From the NCBI RefSeq assembly GCF_900312975.1, contig NZ_LT990039.1:62001-126000 (forward strand): a DNA stretch of 64,000 bases. The letters are read 5' to 3'. The position numbers and the translations under genes are program-made. The stretch is from Massilistercora timonensis (GTDB taxonomy: Bacteria; Bacillota; Clostridia; Lachnospirales; Lachnospiraceae). This document shows, in pieces, positions 53,837-62,820 of the stretch (its first letter is position 1; every line of letters begins with the position of its first letter). The notes beneath the pieces were generated by a model. It saw only the letters and a list, made by a program, of their open reading frames with translations, searched no databases and was not told where the DNA came from.

Positions 53837-55069
53837 CTGTGCTGCATGCATCCCTGCCAGATACCCGCTGCTCCAGGCCCACTGCAGGTTATAGCCGCCG
53901 CATTCCCCGTCTACATCCAGGATCTCTCCCGCAAGATAAAGACCGTTTACACACCGGGATTCCATGGTTGTCTCATTGATCTCTGTAAGAGGGATCCCGC
54001 CTGCGCACACCTGGGCATTGTCGAACCCGTTTGTGTCAGAGATCTTCAGGAAAACGGACTTGCAGATCCGGGCAAACCGGGGAAATGCATCCGGTTCCAG
54101 CTCTCCCACCGGCAGATCCTTTTTGATCCGGGCAATGGACAGAAGCGCCGGGATCAGTTTCTCAGGGAAGATCCCGATCAGGAAATCTCCTGCTGCCACG
54201 GCTTCTCTTCCCTCCGCTCTTTTCTTTAGAAATGAACAGAACTTTTCTTCCTCCATCCAGGGAACCAGATCCACTACTACCTGGGCCGGTTCGCCCTGTG
54301 CAAGAGCAAGCGCGATATGGCGGCTGATCTGGAACACCGGGATCCCGGAGATACCATAAGAAGTGATCTGCAGTTCTCCCTGATCGCCGGCCATTTCTCT
54401 CCCACCGCAGATAGCCGTCACCTTTCCCTCCACACGCACGCCGGAGGCCTTGGAGAGGGGATGGGGCTTTGCCTTAAGCTGCACCAGGGCCGGGACCACC
54501 GGAAGCAGGCTGTGGCCAAGAGAACGGGCAAGCTCGTATCCACTTCCGTCAGAGCCAAGGGCAGCAGCCGCTTTGCCTCCTGTAGCCAGGATCACCCGGT
54601 CTGCCAGGAACTGTTTCCCGGAACCGCGGATGACAAAACCATCTTCTGCTTTTTGGATCTCATCCACATGGATCCCGGAGTGTACCTGGATCCTCCGCCG
54701 CTTCAGTTCCAGCTCCATAAGGATGCGCACGGCGGCCGCCTGGTCGGATTGGGGATAGATATAGCCATTCCGGGACTTTGTCTGCAGTCCAAGTCCATGG
54801 AAAAAGGAAAGGGTTTCCTCCAGACCGAAGGCATTCAGTACGACGGCGGCCTTCTGCAGATCCTGGCTGTGAAAATGGGAGAGACCCATCTTTTCATTGG
54901 TAAGATTACATCTGCCGTTTCCGGTAGAGAGGATCTTCCGGCCCGGCAGGTCGTTGTGTTCCAGCAGGAAGATCTCACATGGATTCTTTTTTTCTTCTGC
55001 CGTTCTGGCTGCGGCGATGGCGGCAGTCATTCCGGCCGCTCCCGCCCCAATGATGGCGATCTTCTTCAT
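53831..55069 (-). CDS. BaiN/HI0933-type NAD(P)/FAD flavoprotein
   Basis: A 412-residue two-dinucleotide-binding flavoprotein: IAIIGAGAAGMTAAIAAARTA, EHNDLPGRKILSTGNGRCNLTNEK, VILATGGKAAAALGSDGSGYELARSLGHS and GLYLAGEILDVDGECGGYNLQWAWSSGYLAG. The family includes BaiN, described as reducing bile-acid intermediates in Clostridium scindens, but most members stand outside bai operons, as here, so bile-acid activity cannot be assumed. Confidence 0.9.
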   Translation of the reverse strand: MKKIAIIGAGAAGMTAAIAAARTAEEKKNPCEIFLLEHNDLPGRKILSTGNGRCNLTNEKMGLSHFHSQDLQKAAVVLNAFGLEETLSFFHGLGLQTKSRNGYIYPQSDQAAAVRILMELELKRRRIQVHSGIHVDEIQKAEDGFVIRGSGKQFLADRVILATGGKAAAALGSDGSGYELARSLGHSLLPVVPALVQLKAKPHPLSKASGVRVEGKVTAICGGREMAGDQGELQITSYGISGIPVFQISRHIALALAQGEPAQVVVDLVPWMEEEKFCSFLKKRAEGREAVAAGDFLIGIFPEKLIPALLSIARIKKDLPVGELEPDAFPRFARICKSVFLKISDTNGFDNAQVCAGGIPLTEINETTMESRCVNGLYLAGEILDVDGECGGYNLQWAWSSGYLAGMHAAQL

Positions 55070-55099
55070 ATCCCATCCCCTCCTTTTGCCATACAGAAC

Positions 55100-56386
55100 T
55101 TAGGATAAGGTGATAAGCCCTTCCCTTGCCAGATATTCCAGGGACATCAGGATGCCAAGCTTGGCGTGGGGCCAGGTAAGCCCTCCCTGGAAATATACGG
55201 CATAGGGCGGTTTGATGGGACCGTCCGCGGAAAGTTCAATGGAAGACCCCTGGACGAAAGCCCCTGCCGCCATGATCACGTCACTGTCATAGCCCGGCAT
55301 GGCCCATGGTTCCGGCGTCACATAGGAATCCACCGGCGCCGCGGCCTGGATCCCCTTGCAGAAGGCGATAACACCTTCCGGAGTGCCGAGCTCCACTGCC
55401 TGGATGATATCGTGACGGTCCTCCGAACCATTAGGGATCACCGGGAATCCCAGGCGCTCATAGAGGTTGGCCGCAAAGATGGCTCCTTTTAAGGCGCTGG
55501 CCGATACCACCGGCGCCAGGAACAATCCCTGATAGAAAGACTGCATCACCCCAAGGGAGGCTCCTACTTCCCGGCCAAGGCCCGGGGAGGTGAGCCGGTA
55601 GGCGCAGGCTTCGATCAGATCCTCTCTTCCGGCGATATAGCCGCCGATGGGCGCAAGCCCGCCGCCGGGGTTCTTGATAAGGGAACCTACCACCAGATCC
55701 GCTCCCACATCGCTGGGTTCCCGCTCCTCTACAAATTCTCCGTAGCAGTTGTCCACCATACAGATCACATCCGGCTTGATCTTCTTCACAAAGGCGATCA
55801 GTTCCCCGATCTCTTCCACTGAGAAGCTGGGACGGGTCTGATAGCCCTTGGACCGCTGGATCGTCACCAGCTTTGTCTTTTCATTGATCTCCTTTTTGAT
55901 GGCCTCATAGTCAAAGGTCCCGTCCGGCAGAAGGTCGGTCTGCCGGTAAGTGATCCCGTATTCTGCAAGAGACCCGTTGGAAGGCCGGATTCCGATCACT
56001 TCCTCCAGGGTGTCGTAAGGTTTCCCTGCCGGGGAATACAGCTCGTCTCCCGGCCGCAGGTTGGCTGCCAGGGCAATGGAAAGGGCGTGGGTGCCGCAGG
56101 TGATCTGAGGGCGCACCAGAGCGCTCTCTGTGTGGAAAAGAGAGGCATATACCCCTTCCAGGGTATCTCTTCCCTGATCGCTGTATCCGTAGCCGCTGGC
56201 ATAGTTAAAACAGGCCTCGCAGACCCGGTTCTCCTGCATGGCATGGATCACCTTCAGCTGATTGTATTCCGCCATCTCATCAATGGCAGCAAACCGGTCT
56301 TTTAACTGTTTCTCCGTATCATCGGCAAAAGCCAGGACCTCTTCCCGGATCCCCAGCTGTCTGTATAATTGAGATGTCTGTAACAT
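55100..56386 (-). CDS. Methionine gamma-lyase-like PLP protein (aluminium-resistance family)
   Basis: A 428-residue aminotransferase-fold protein. The PLP region is near KNPGGGLAPIGGYIAGRE; other blocks are YASGYGYSDQGRDTLE, QITCGTHALSIALAANLRPGDELYS, RSKGYQTRPSFS and VDNCYGEFVEEREP. It lies next to miaA in many Firmicutes. Database names (methionine gamma-lyase, aluminium resistance) are not well founded; the true substrate is unclear. Confidence 0.9.
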   Translation of the reverse strand: MLQTSQLYRQLGIREEVLAFADDTEKQLKDRFAAIDEMAEYNQLKVIHAMQENRVCEACFNYASGYGYSDQGRDTLEGVYASLFHTESALVRPQITCGTHALSIALAANLRPGDELYSPAGKPYDTLEEVIGIRPSNGSLAEYGITYRQTDLLPDGTFDYEAIKKEINEKTKLVTIQRSKGYQTRPSFSVEEIGELIAFVKKIKPDVICMVDNCYGEFVEEREPSDVGADLVVGSLIKNPGGGLAPIGGYIAGREDLIEACAYRLTSPGLGREVGASLGVMQSFYQGLFLAPVVSASALKGAIFAANLYERLGFPVIPNGSEDRHDIIQAVELGTPEGVIAFCKGIQAAAPVDSYVTPEPWAMPGYDSDVIMAAGAFVQGSSIELSADGPIKPPYAVYFQGGLTWPHAKLGILMSLEYLAREGLITLS

Positions 56387-56401
56387 TTCTTGTCTTCCTT
56401 T

Positions 56402-56695
56402 CTACATGGCCTCCATGATCTTGGTCTTCATCTGGGCGCACTGCGCGTCAAACTGGGGATTCACCGGCGGGATCTCCAGCAGGATGTCCGCCGCCTCCCG
56501 GAACTTGCGCATATCGTAGAGAAGGGACGCCCGGTTCAGGTCGAAAAGCGCCCGCTCTCCTTTGGTGCGGATCAGGGGCTCTAAAGCCAGGAGCTCCTGA
56601 TAGGTAGATTCGGTATTGTGGCTGTAGGAATACAGCTCCAGCAACGTATTCATTTTCTTTAAAAACTGGTTTTTTCGCAAGATGTTTCGCAGCAT
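56402..56695 (-). CDS. Small TPR-like protein of unknown function
   Basis: A 97-residue helical protein (MLRNILRKNQFLKKMNTLLELYS; ALFDLNRASLLYDMRKFREAADILLEIPP), resembling a tetratricopeptide pair. I do not recognise it. Start at 56695 follows GGGAGGGAG; it overlaps the end of miaA by 37 bases, so it appears coupled to miaA and precedes the PLP protein. Confidence 0.65.
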   Translation of the reverse strand: MLRNILRKNQFLKKMNTLLELYSYSHNTESTYQELLALEPLIRTKGERALFDLNRASLLYDMRKFREAADILLEIPPVNPQFDAQCAQMKTKIMEAM

Positions 56696-57633
56696 GATAC
56701 TCCCTCCCATTCATGCAGGATCTTCTGCAAGATCCTCTGCTTATCGTAATCATAGTCCTTCTGGTTGATCCAGATCACGTCCCGCTCCCGCTTGAACCAG
56801 GTGATCTGGCGCTTGGCAAAATGCCGGGTGTCCCTCTTGATCCGGTAGACCGCTTCCTCCAGCGTACAGTCTCCCTCCAGGTAGTCCAGGATCTCCTTGT
56901 ATCCCAGCCCCTGCATGGACACCAGTTCTTTTGTATACCCCTTATCTCTTAATCTGCGGACTTCCTCTTCCAGTCCTGCTTCCATCATCTCATCCACCCG
57001 CCGGTCAATCCGTTCATAGAGACGACTTCTCTCGTCGGTAAGGACAAAGTAGGCGGATTGATAGACAGACTCCTTCTGCCGCTCCTTCTCATTGTGCCGG
57101 GAGATGGGTTCCCCGTTTTCCTGGTAGAATTCCAGGGCCCGGATCACCCGCTTTACATTATTGGGGTGGATCTTTTCGGCGGATTCGGGATCCACCTTGC
57201 GGAGACGCTCATGGAGCACTTCTCCCCCCTGCTCTCTGGCAATGGCCTCCAGCTCATGGCGGAAGTTCTCCTCCTCATGCCGGGAGAAATCAATATCATA
57301 GAGAAGCGCCTGGATATAAAACCCGGTGCCACCCACAACAATGGGAATGTGGCCTGCGGCGCAGATCTTTTCAATGGCCTCTTTGGCCATCTCCTGAAAC
57401 CGCACCACATGGAACTCTTCCGCCGGATCAAGCACATCGATAAGATGGTGGGGGATGCCCTGCATGTCCTCTGGCCGGATCTTGGCGGTGCCAATGTCCA
57501 TCTGCCGATATACCTGCATGGAATCCGCGGAAATGATCTCCCCGCCCACTGCACGGGCAAGCATAAGGGACAGTTCCGTTTTTCCTGCCGCGGTGGGGCC
57601 GGTAAGGATGATCAGTGGTTTCTTTGTACTCAT
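56659..57633 (-). CDS. miaA: tRNA dimethylallyltransferase
   Basis: A 324-residue enzyme adding a dimethylallyl group to A37 of tRNAs reading U-starting codons. Motifs: ILTGPTAAGKTELSLMLA, ISADSMQVYRQMDIGTAK, HHLIDVLDP, VVGGTGFYIQALLY and FAKRQITWFKRE. It follows mutL by 4 bases. MiaB, acting on its product, is encoded at the end of the window. Confidence 0.97.
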   Translation of the reverse strand: MSTKKPLIILTGPTAAGKTELSLMLARAVGGEIISADSMQVYRQMDIGTAKIRPEDMQGIPHHLIDVLDPAEEFHVVRFQEMAKEAIEKICAAGHIPIVVGGTGFYIQALLYDIDFSRHEEENFRHELEAIAREQGGEVLHERLRKVDPESAEKIHPNNVKRVIRALEFYQENGEPISRHNEKERQKESVYQSAYFVLTDERSRLYERIDRRVDEMMEAGLEEEVRRLRDKGYTKELVSMQGLGYKEILDYLEGDCTLEEAVYRIKRDTRHFAKRQITWFKRERDVIWINQKDYDYDKQRILQKILHEWEGVSCCETSCEKTSF

Positions 57634-57636
57634 AAT

Positions 57637-59592
57637 CTATACAATCCTTTTGAATTTCTTTTCCAGTTCCCGTTTGGACATGGCGATGATGGTTGGCCTG
57701 CCGTGGGGACAGTGGTAGGGATTCTCTAACGTGAGAAGCTCTCCGATAAGGGCGTCCGCCTCCTGGGCGGTAAGACGCATATTCCCTTTTACCGCCGCCT
57801 TGCAGGACATGGAGGCGATCTTCTCGTCGATCAGATCCGAGGAATGATTCCGGGTAATCTCATCAGAGAGACTGTCCAGCATCTCCAGCAGCAGTTCCTT
57901 CTTGGCGATGTGGAAAAGATTCCCCGGCACTGCCCGCACCGCGTAGGATTCCTGCCCGAATTCCTCGAACTCGAAGCCGATCCTTGTGAAGCGGTCCATA
58001 TATTTCTTCAGAAGATCACTCTCCTGCATGGTCAGGTTAAGGATAATGGGCGGGCTGATCATCTGAGAGGTAAACTCCCGGGTTTTCATGCTTTGCAGGG
58101 TTTTCTCGTAAAGCACCCGCTCATGGGCGGCATGCTGGTCGATGATATACATCCGGTCCTCCTGCTGAACGATCCAGTATGTGTCAAACACCTGGCCCAC
58201 CAGCTGATAATCCGGCCGGTTCTCCCCTTTCAGAAGATTCCCTTCGAAAAGCTCCATCTGCCGGGGCTCTTTTACAGGATCAGAAGCTGGCTGCTTCTTT
58301 GGATCATCTGATCCGGATTTTACCGCATAGGCCGCCGCTTCCCGGATCCGGTCCATCTGACGCTTCGGCTTGAAGATCTCGCCCTGCTCTTTCACCTCTG
58401 CCGCAGAATTCTGCTCATGATAAGAGCGGACCCGCTTTTTCATCTCTTCCATGAAGTAGTCAAGATCCCGCTCTCTGGGCGGCTCTTTTGCTTCCGTCGC
58501 AGGCTTTTGGGGAGCCGGGACGGATGTCTCAAAGGAAACGCCCCTTGGAACAGGTTTCTCCGGGATCTTTGCCGGCTCTTCCAGCTTCACATCCGGGATC
58601 AGTTCTTTCTTATGCAGGGTCTGATCCACCGCAGCGAACACCGCGTTGTAGACCTCCTGCTGGTTGCTAAACCGCAGTTCCATCTTGGCAGGATGGACAT
58701 TTACATCCACCGCCGTGCCGTCGATGGCGATGTGGAGCACCACAAAGGGATACTTGTGCTGCATGGAGAAATCCTTGTAAGCGTCCTCAATGGCCTTGTA
58801 GACCACCTGATTTTTGATATATCTTCCGTTGATAAAATAGGTCTCAAAGTTCCGGTTCCCTCTGGAGATCAGAGGCGCTCCCAGATATCCGGTGATGTGG
58901 ATCCCCTTTTCCTCATGGTCTACCTCCAGAAGGTTGGCAGCGATCTCCCGCCCGTAGACATGGTAGATCACATCCTTCAGGTTTCCGTTGCCGGAGGTGT
59001 GGAGCCTGGACTGGCCGTTATTGATAAACTGGAAAGAGATCTCCGGGTGGGACAGAGCCAGCCTGGTCATAAGGTCGCTGACATGGCCTGCCTCTGTCAT
59101 CGGCGTCTTCAGGAATTTACGCCGGGCCGGGGTGTTGTAGAAAAGCTGGCGCACCAGGAAGGTGGTGCCGTCTCTGGCCCCGGTATCCTCCATGCTCTCT
59201 TCCTTTCCTCCCGAGATCCGGTAGACGGTGCCGAATGTCTCCGCCTCTGTCTTGGTGATCAGTTCCACCTGGGACACTGCCGCAATGCTGGAGAGAGCTT
59301 CTCCCCGGAACCCCAGGGAAGCAATGCTGGTAAGATCCTCCGCTGTGCGGATCTTGCTGGTGGAATGGCGCAGAAAAGCAGAAGGCACCTGGGATTTCTC
59401 AATTCCGCTGCCGTTGTCGGCAATACGGATGTAAGAGATCCCGCCTTCTTTGATCTCTGCCGTCACCGCCGTGGCGCCTGCGTCGATGGAATTCTCCACC
59501 AGTTCCTTCACAATGGAGGCCGGGCGCTCGATCACCTCGCCGGCGGCGATCTTATCTATGGTTATCTGATCCAGTACTTGAATCTTGTTCAT
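57637..59592 (-). CDS. mutL: DNA mismatch repair protein MutL
   Basis: A 651-residue MutL. GHKL ATPase motifs: KELVENSIDAGATAV, IADNGSGIEKSQ, STSKIRTAEDL and GFRGEALSSIAAVS. The C-terminal domain keeps the endonuclease motif DQHAAHERVLYE and the zinc-related CPHGRP, so nicking activity is expected, as in organisms without MutH. The linker (~340-450) is Pro/Lys/Glu-rich. Confidence 0.98.
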   Translation of the reverse strand: MNKIQVLDQITIDKIAAGEVIERPASIVKELVENSIDAGATAVTAEIKEGGISYIRIADNGSGIEKSQVPSAFLRHSTSKIRTAEDLTSIASLGFRGEALSSIAAVSQVELITKTEAETFGTVYRISGGKEESMEDTGARDGTTFLVRQLFYNTPARRKFLKTPMTEAGHVSDLMTRLALSHPEISFQFINNGQSRLHTSGNGNLKDVIYHVYGREIAANLLEVDHEEKGIHITGYLGAPLISRGNRNFETYFINGRYIKNQVVYKAIEDAYKDFSMQHKYPFVVLHIAIDGTAVDVNVHPAKMELRFSNQQEVYNAVFAAVDQTLHKKELIPDVKLEEPAKIPEKPVPRGVSFETSVPAPQKPATEAKEPPRERDLDYFMEEMKKRVRSYHEQNSAAEVKEQGEIFKPKRQMDRIREAAAYAVKSGSDDPKKQPASDPVKEPRQMELFEGNLLKGENRPDYQLVGQVFDTYWIVQQEDRMYIIDQHAAHERVLYEKTLQSMKTREFTSQMISPPIILNLTMQESDLLKKYMDRFTRIGFEFEEFGQESYAVRAVPGNLFHIAKKELLLEMLDSLSDEITRNHSSDLIDEKIASMSCKAAVKGNMRLTAQEADALIGELLTLENPYHCPHGRPTIIAMSKRELEKKFKRIV

Positions 59593-59595
59593 ATG

Positions 59596-62262
59596 CTACC
59601 ACCTGTTCTTCAATTTGTTCTGAAGCTGATACAGTGTATTCAAGGCGTCTATAGGCGTCAGGTTCCCCAGATCCAGCTCCTTGATCTCCTGGATGATGTC
59701 GTCGTCTTTTACCGTGTCGAAAAGAGACATCTGGGCCAGGTCCACCTCGTCGTATTTCTTCGTCTTGATCTTCGGCTCATGGCCGTGGACGGCGATATCT
59801 TTGATCCGGGTGGTGATGTCCGCGTGGACCAGCTCCTCCACGATCTCTTTCGCCCGGTTGATCACACAGTCCGGAACTCCTGCCAGACGGGCCACCTGGA
59901 TGCCGTAGCTCTTGTCCGCGCCGCCTTTTACAATCTTACGGAGGAAAATGATATCGTCCCCCTTCTCCTTCACGGCGATGCAGTAGTTGTTTACATTATC
60001 GATCTTGCCTTCCAGTTCGGTAAGCTCATGATAATGGGTGGCAAAAAGAGTCTTTGCTCCCAGAAGCCTGCTGTCGCTGATATGCTCGATCACCGCCCAG
60101 GCGATGCTCAGTCCGTCAAAGGTGCTGGTGCCCCGTCCGATCTCATCCAGGATCAGAAGGCTTTTGCTGGTGGCGTTTCTTAAGATATTAGCCACCTCCG
60201 TCATCTCCACCATAAAGGTACTCTGACCGGAGGCCAGGTCGTCGGATGCGCCCACCCGGGTGAAGATCCGGTCCACCAGGCCGATATTAGCCTTGGAAGC
60301 CGGCACGAAGGATCCGATCTGGGCCATCAGGACAATAAGGGCCGTCTGCCGCATATAAGTAGATTTTCCGGCCATGTTTGGACCGGTGATGATGGAGATC
60401 CGTTTCTTTTTATCATCCAGATAGGTATCGTTGGCGATAAACATTTCTTCCGGGATCATCTTCTCCACCACCGGATGCCGGCCGTCCTTGATATCGATCA
60501 CGCCTTTTTCATTGATGGCGGGACGCACGTAATTCCCCCGCTCCGCCACCAGGGCCAGAGAAGCGAACACATCGGTCTTTGCCACTGCCCGGGCGGCGGC
60601 CTGGATCCGCAGTACTTCTGCCCCGATCTTGTCCCGCACCTCACAGTAGAGCTGGTACTCCAGAGCATAGAGCTTATCTTCCGCTCCCAGGATGGTATCT
60701 TCCAGCTCCTTTAACTCCGGGATGATATAGCGCTCCGCATTGGCAAGAGTCTGCTTACGGGTGTAGTAGTCCGGCACCAGGTTCTTAAAGGAATTGGTCA
60801 CCTCCAGATAGTAGCCGAACACTTTGTTATAGCGGATACGCAGGTTCTTGATCCCGGTCTTCTCCCGCTCTTCTTCCTCAAGTTTAGCCAGCCATTCCTT
60901 TCCGTCGGACTTGGCGTTTCGAAGCCGGTCTACCTCTTCGTTGTAGCCGTCCCGGATAATGCCCCCTTCTTTCATGGCAAGGGGCGGATCTTCCCTGATG
61001 GCGGACTGTACCAGAGCGCACAGGTCCTCCAAAGTGTCCAGTTCCTCCCAGATCTCTCTAAGAAGCGGGCTCTTCATCTCTCCCAGCAGATATTTGATGT
61101 GGGGGAGCATGGAAAGAGAACTTTCGAATGCCTTCAGGTCTCTTGGGTTGGCCGACTGATAGGTGATCTTACCCACCAGCCGCTCCAGGTCATAGACCGG
61201 GGACAGATACTCCCGCAGTTCCTCTCTGGAGATGGCGTTTTCCTTCAATTCTTCCACCGCGTCAAGACGCTTCTCGATCAGCGCCCGGTCAATAAGCGGC
61301 TGTTCTATGTATTTGCGCAGGAGCCGGGCTCCCATGGCAGTCCTGGTCTTATCAAGCACCCACAGAAGGGAACCCTTCTTCTGCTTCTCCCGCAGAGTCT
61401 CGCACAATTCCAGGTTCCGTCTGGTGGAACTGTCAAGGACCATATATTTCCCTGTGGTATAAACAGAGAGTCTGGACATATGGGACAGGGAAGTCTTCTG
61501 GGTCTCCTGCAGATAGGTGAGCAGGGCTCCCGCCGCGATCACGCCGCAGTCGTAGCCGCCCACGCCAAGGGCATCCATATTGCTCACCTGGAAATGCTCC
61601 CGCAGGGCCCGCTGGCAGCCCTCGTCGTCAAAATACCAGGAATCCAGGGAATAGATGGCGATCCCCAGACGGTCTTTCAAGTCGTCAAGATCCATCCCGC
61701 TCATATAAAAAGCCTCATTGCAGATCAGCTCTGAGGGCATGAATTTGTAGATCTCATCGAACAGTTTCTCGCCGGAATCCAGCTCCGTCATAAAATAATC
61801 CCCAGTGGTCACATCCGCCACGGAGACACCGTACCGGTCGGCAATATAGGCGACGCACAGGATGTAATTGTTCCGGGTCTCGTCCAGGGCCTGGGTGTCC
61901 AGATTGGTCCCCGGCGTTACGATGCGGATCACTTCCCGCTTCACCAGCCCCTTGGCCAGCGCCGGATCTTCCATCTGCTCGCAGATGGCCACTTTATAGC
62001 CTTTGGAGACCAGCCGGTTCAGATAGCCTTCCACCGCGTGATAGGGCACGCCGCACATAGGCGCCCGCTCAGGAAGGCCGCAGCTTTTGCCGGTCAGGGT
62101 CAGTTCCAGTTCTCTGGAGACGGTCACCGCGTCGTCAAAGAACATCTCATAGAAATCCCCCAGCCGGTAAAAAAGAATACAGTCCTTGTATTCTTCCTTG
62201 GTCTTCATATATTGCTGCATCATAGGGGTCAGATCTTCGATCTTCGGAGTCATCTCTGCCAC
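59596..62262 (-). CDS. mutS: DNA mismatch repair protein MutS
   Basis: An 888-residue MutS. The mismatch-binding start has YRLGDFYEMFFDDA (Phe-x-Glu), and the ATPase has GPNMAGKSTYMRQ, STFMVEM, LILDEIGRGTSTFDGLSIAWA and TLFATHYHEL. Start set at GTG 62262, 8 bases behind GAGGA; an ATG three codons later is 17 bases from it. It is upstream of mutL by 3 bases in the same unit. Confidence 0.98.
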   Translation of the reverse strand: MAEMTPKIEDLTPMMQQYMKTKEEYKDCILFYRLGDFYEMFFDDAVTVSRELELTLTGKSCGLPERAPMCGVPYHAVEGYLNRLVSKGYKVAICEQMEDPALAKGLVKREVIRIVTPGTNLDTQALDETRNNYILCVAYIADRYGVSVADVTTGDYFMTELDSGEKLFDEIYKFMPSELICNEAFYMSGMDLDDLKDRLGIAIYSLDSWYFDDEGCQRALREHFQVSNMDALGVGGYDCGVIAAGALLTYLQETQKTSLSHMSRLSVYTTGKYMVLDSSTRRNLELCETLREKQKKGSLLWVLDKTRTAMGARLLRKYIEQPLIDRALIEKRLDAVEELKENAISREELREYLSPVYDLERLVGKITYQSANPRDLKAFESSLSMLPHIKYLLGEMKSPLLREIWEELDTLEDLCALVQSAIREDPPLAMKEGGIIRDGYNEEVDRLRNAKSDGKEWLAKLEEEEREKTGIKNLRIRYNKVFGYYLEVTNSFKNLVPDYYTRKQTLANAERYIIPELKELEDTILGAEDKLYALEYQLYCEVRDKIGAEVLRIQAAARAVAKTDVFASLALVAERGNYVRPAINEKGVIDIKDGRHPVVEKMIPEEMFIANDTYLDDKKKRISIITGPNMAGKSTYMRQTALIVLMAQIGSFVPASKANIGLVDRIFTRVGASDDLASGQSTFMVEMTEVANILRNATSKSLLILDEIGRGTSTFDGLSIAWAVIEHISDSRLLGAKTLFATHYHELTELEGKIDNVNNYCIAVKEKGDDIIFLRKIVKGGADKSYGIQVARLAGVPDCVINRAKEIVEELVHADITTRIKDIAVHGHEPKIKTKKYDEVDLAQMSLFDTVKDDDIIQEIKELDLGNLTPIDALNTLYQLQNKLKNRW

Positions 62263-62334
62263 GTCGCTTCTCCTCTTCTGTAAAATTTACATTTCATTAT
62301 AGCATTTTTCCAGGGAATAGAAAAGAAAATAAAT

Positions 62335-62751
62335 CTAAAAAACATGAAGCCAGGGCCGGGGCTCCCCATAGAGCCAGTGGGCAAGATATCCGCCAAGGAC
62401 GATCCCCACGGCGCAAAGCCCCGCGAAGATGATCGTAAAGGGCAGGCATACCTGTCCCAGGATCTGGAAGGGCATGTCTGTGTAATCCCACACCTCCAGC
62501 CGGAGCCATTTGTTCACAATGATCCCGGTGATGAATTCAAGAGCGGTGACGAACACCGCGCAGCGAAGCACCTGCCGCCACAGCGGGTCCTGCCAGCGGA
62601 GCATCCGAGCCTGGACCTGGAAGAAGACAAAACATACGCCGCCCAGCACAAACATACTCCAGTGGGAGAATCCCCGGAACAACAATTCAAAGCTATAGTA
62701 CAGGCAGCCGCCCACCGCCCACAGAAACAGATACTCGCTTACTCTTCTCAT
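62335..62751 (-). CDS. CmpB-like putative membrane protein (DUF/ABC_trans_CmpB family)
   Basis: A 138-residue membrane protein with four helices (LFLWAVGGCLYYSFELLFRGFSHWSMFVLGG; LEFITGIIVNKWLRLEVWDYTDMPFQILGQVCLPFTI), a pattern typical of the family named after CmpB although no transporter activity is shown. The GGGGG ribosome site lies inside the terminator hairpin that follows miaB. Confidence 0.8.
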   Translation of the reverse strand: MRRVSEYLFLWAVGGCLYYSFELLFRGFSHWSMFVLGGVCFVFFQVQARMLRWQDPLWRQVLRCAVFVTALEFITGIIVNKWLRLEVWDYTDMPFQILGQVCLPFTIIFAGLCAVGIVLGGYLAHWLYGEPRPWLHVF

Positions 62752-62753
62752 AG

Positions 62754-62800
62754 AAAAACGCCCCCACTATGTGTTCTCCTACATAGTCTGAGCGTTTTTT
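62754..62800. terminator. Bidirectional terminator/attenuator between miaB and the CmpB-like gene
   Basis: AAAAACGC (62754-62761) pairs with GCGTTTTT (62792-62799), with ACTATGT/ACATAGT inside. It ends miaB on the minus strand but lies 3 bases before the CmpB-like start and contains its ribosome site. Confidence 0.8.
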
Positions 62801-62820
62801 CCTGAAAATATAGTTGGGAT

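Noticed and set aside
53831-55069. Bile-acid pathway gene (baiN)
   Set aside because: The family fit is good, but no other bai genes are present and the family is widespread outside bile-acid metabolism.
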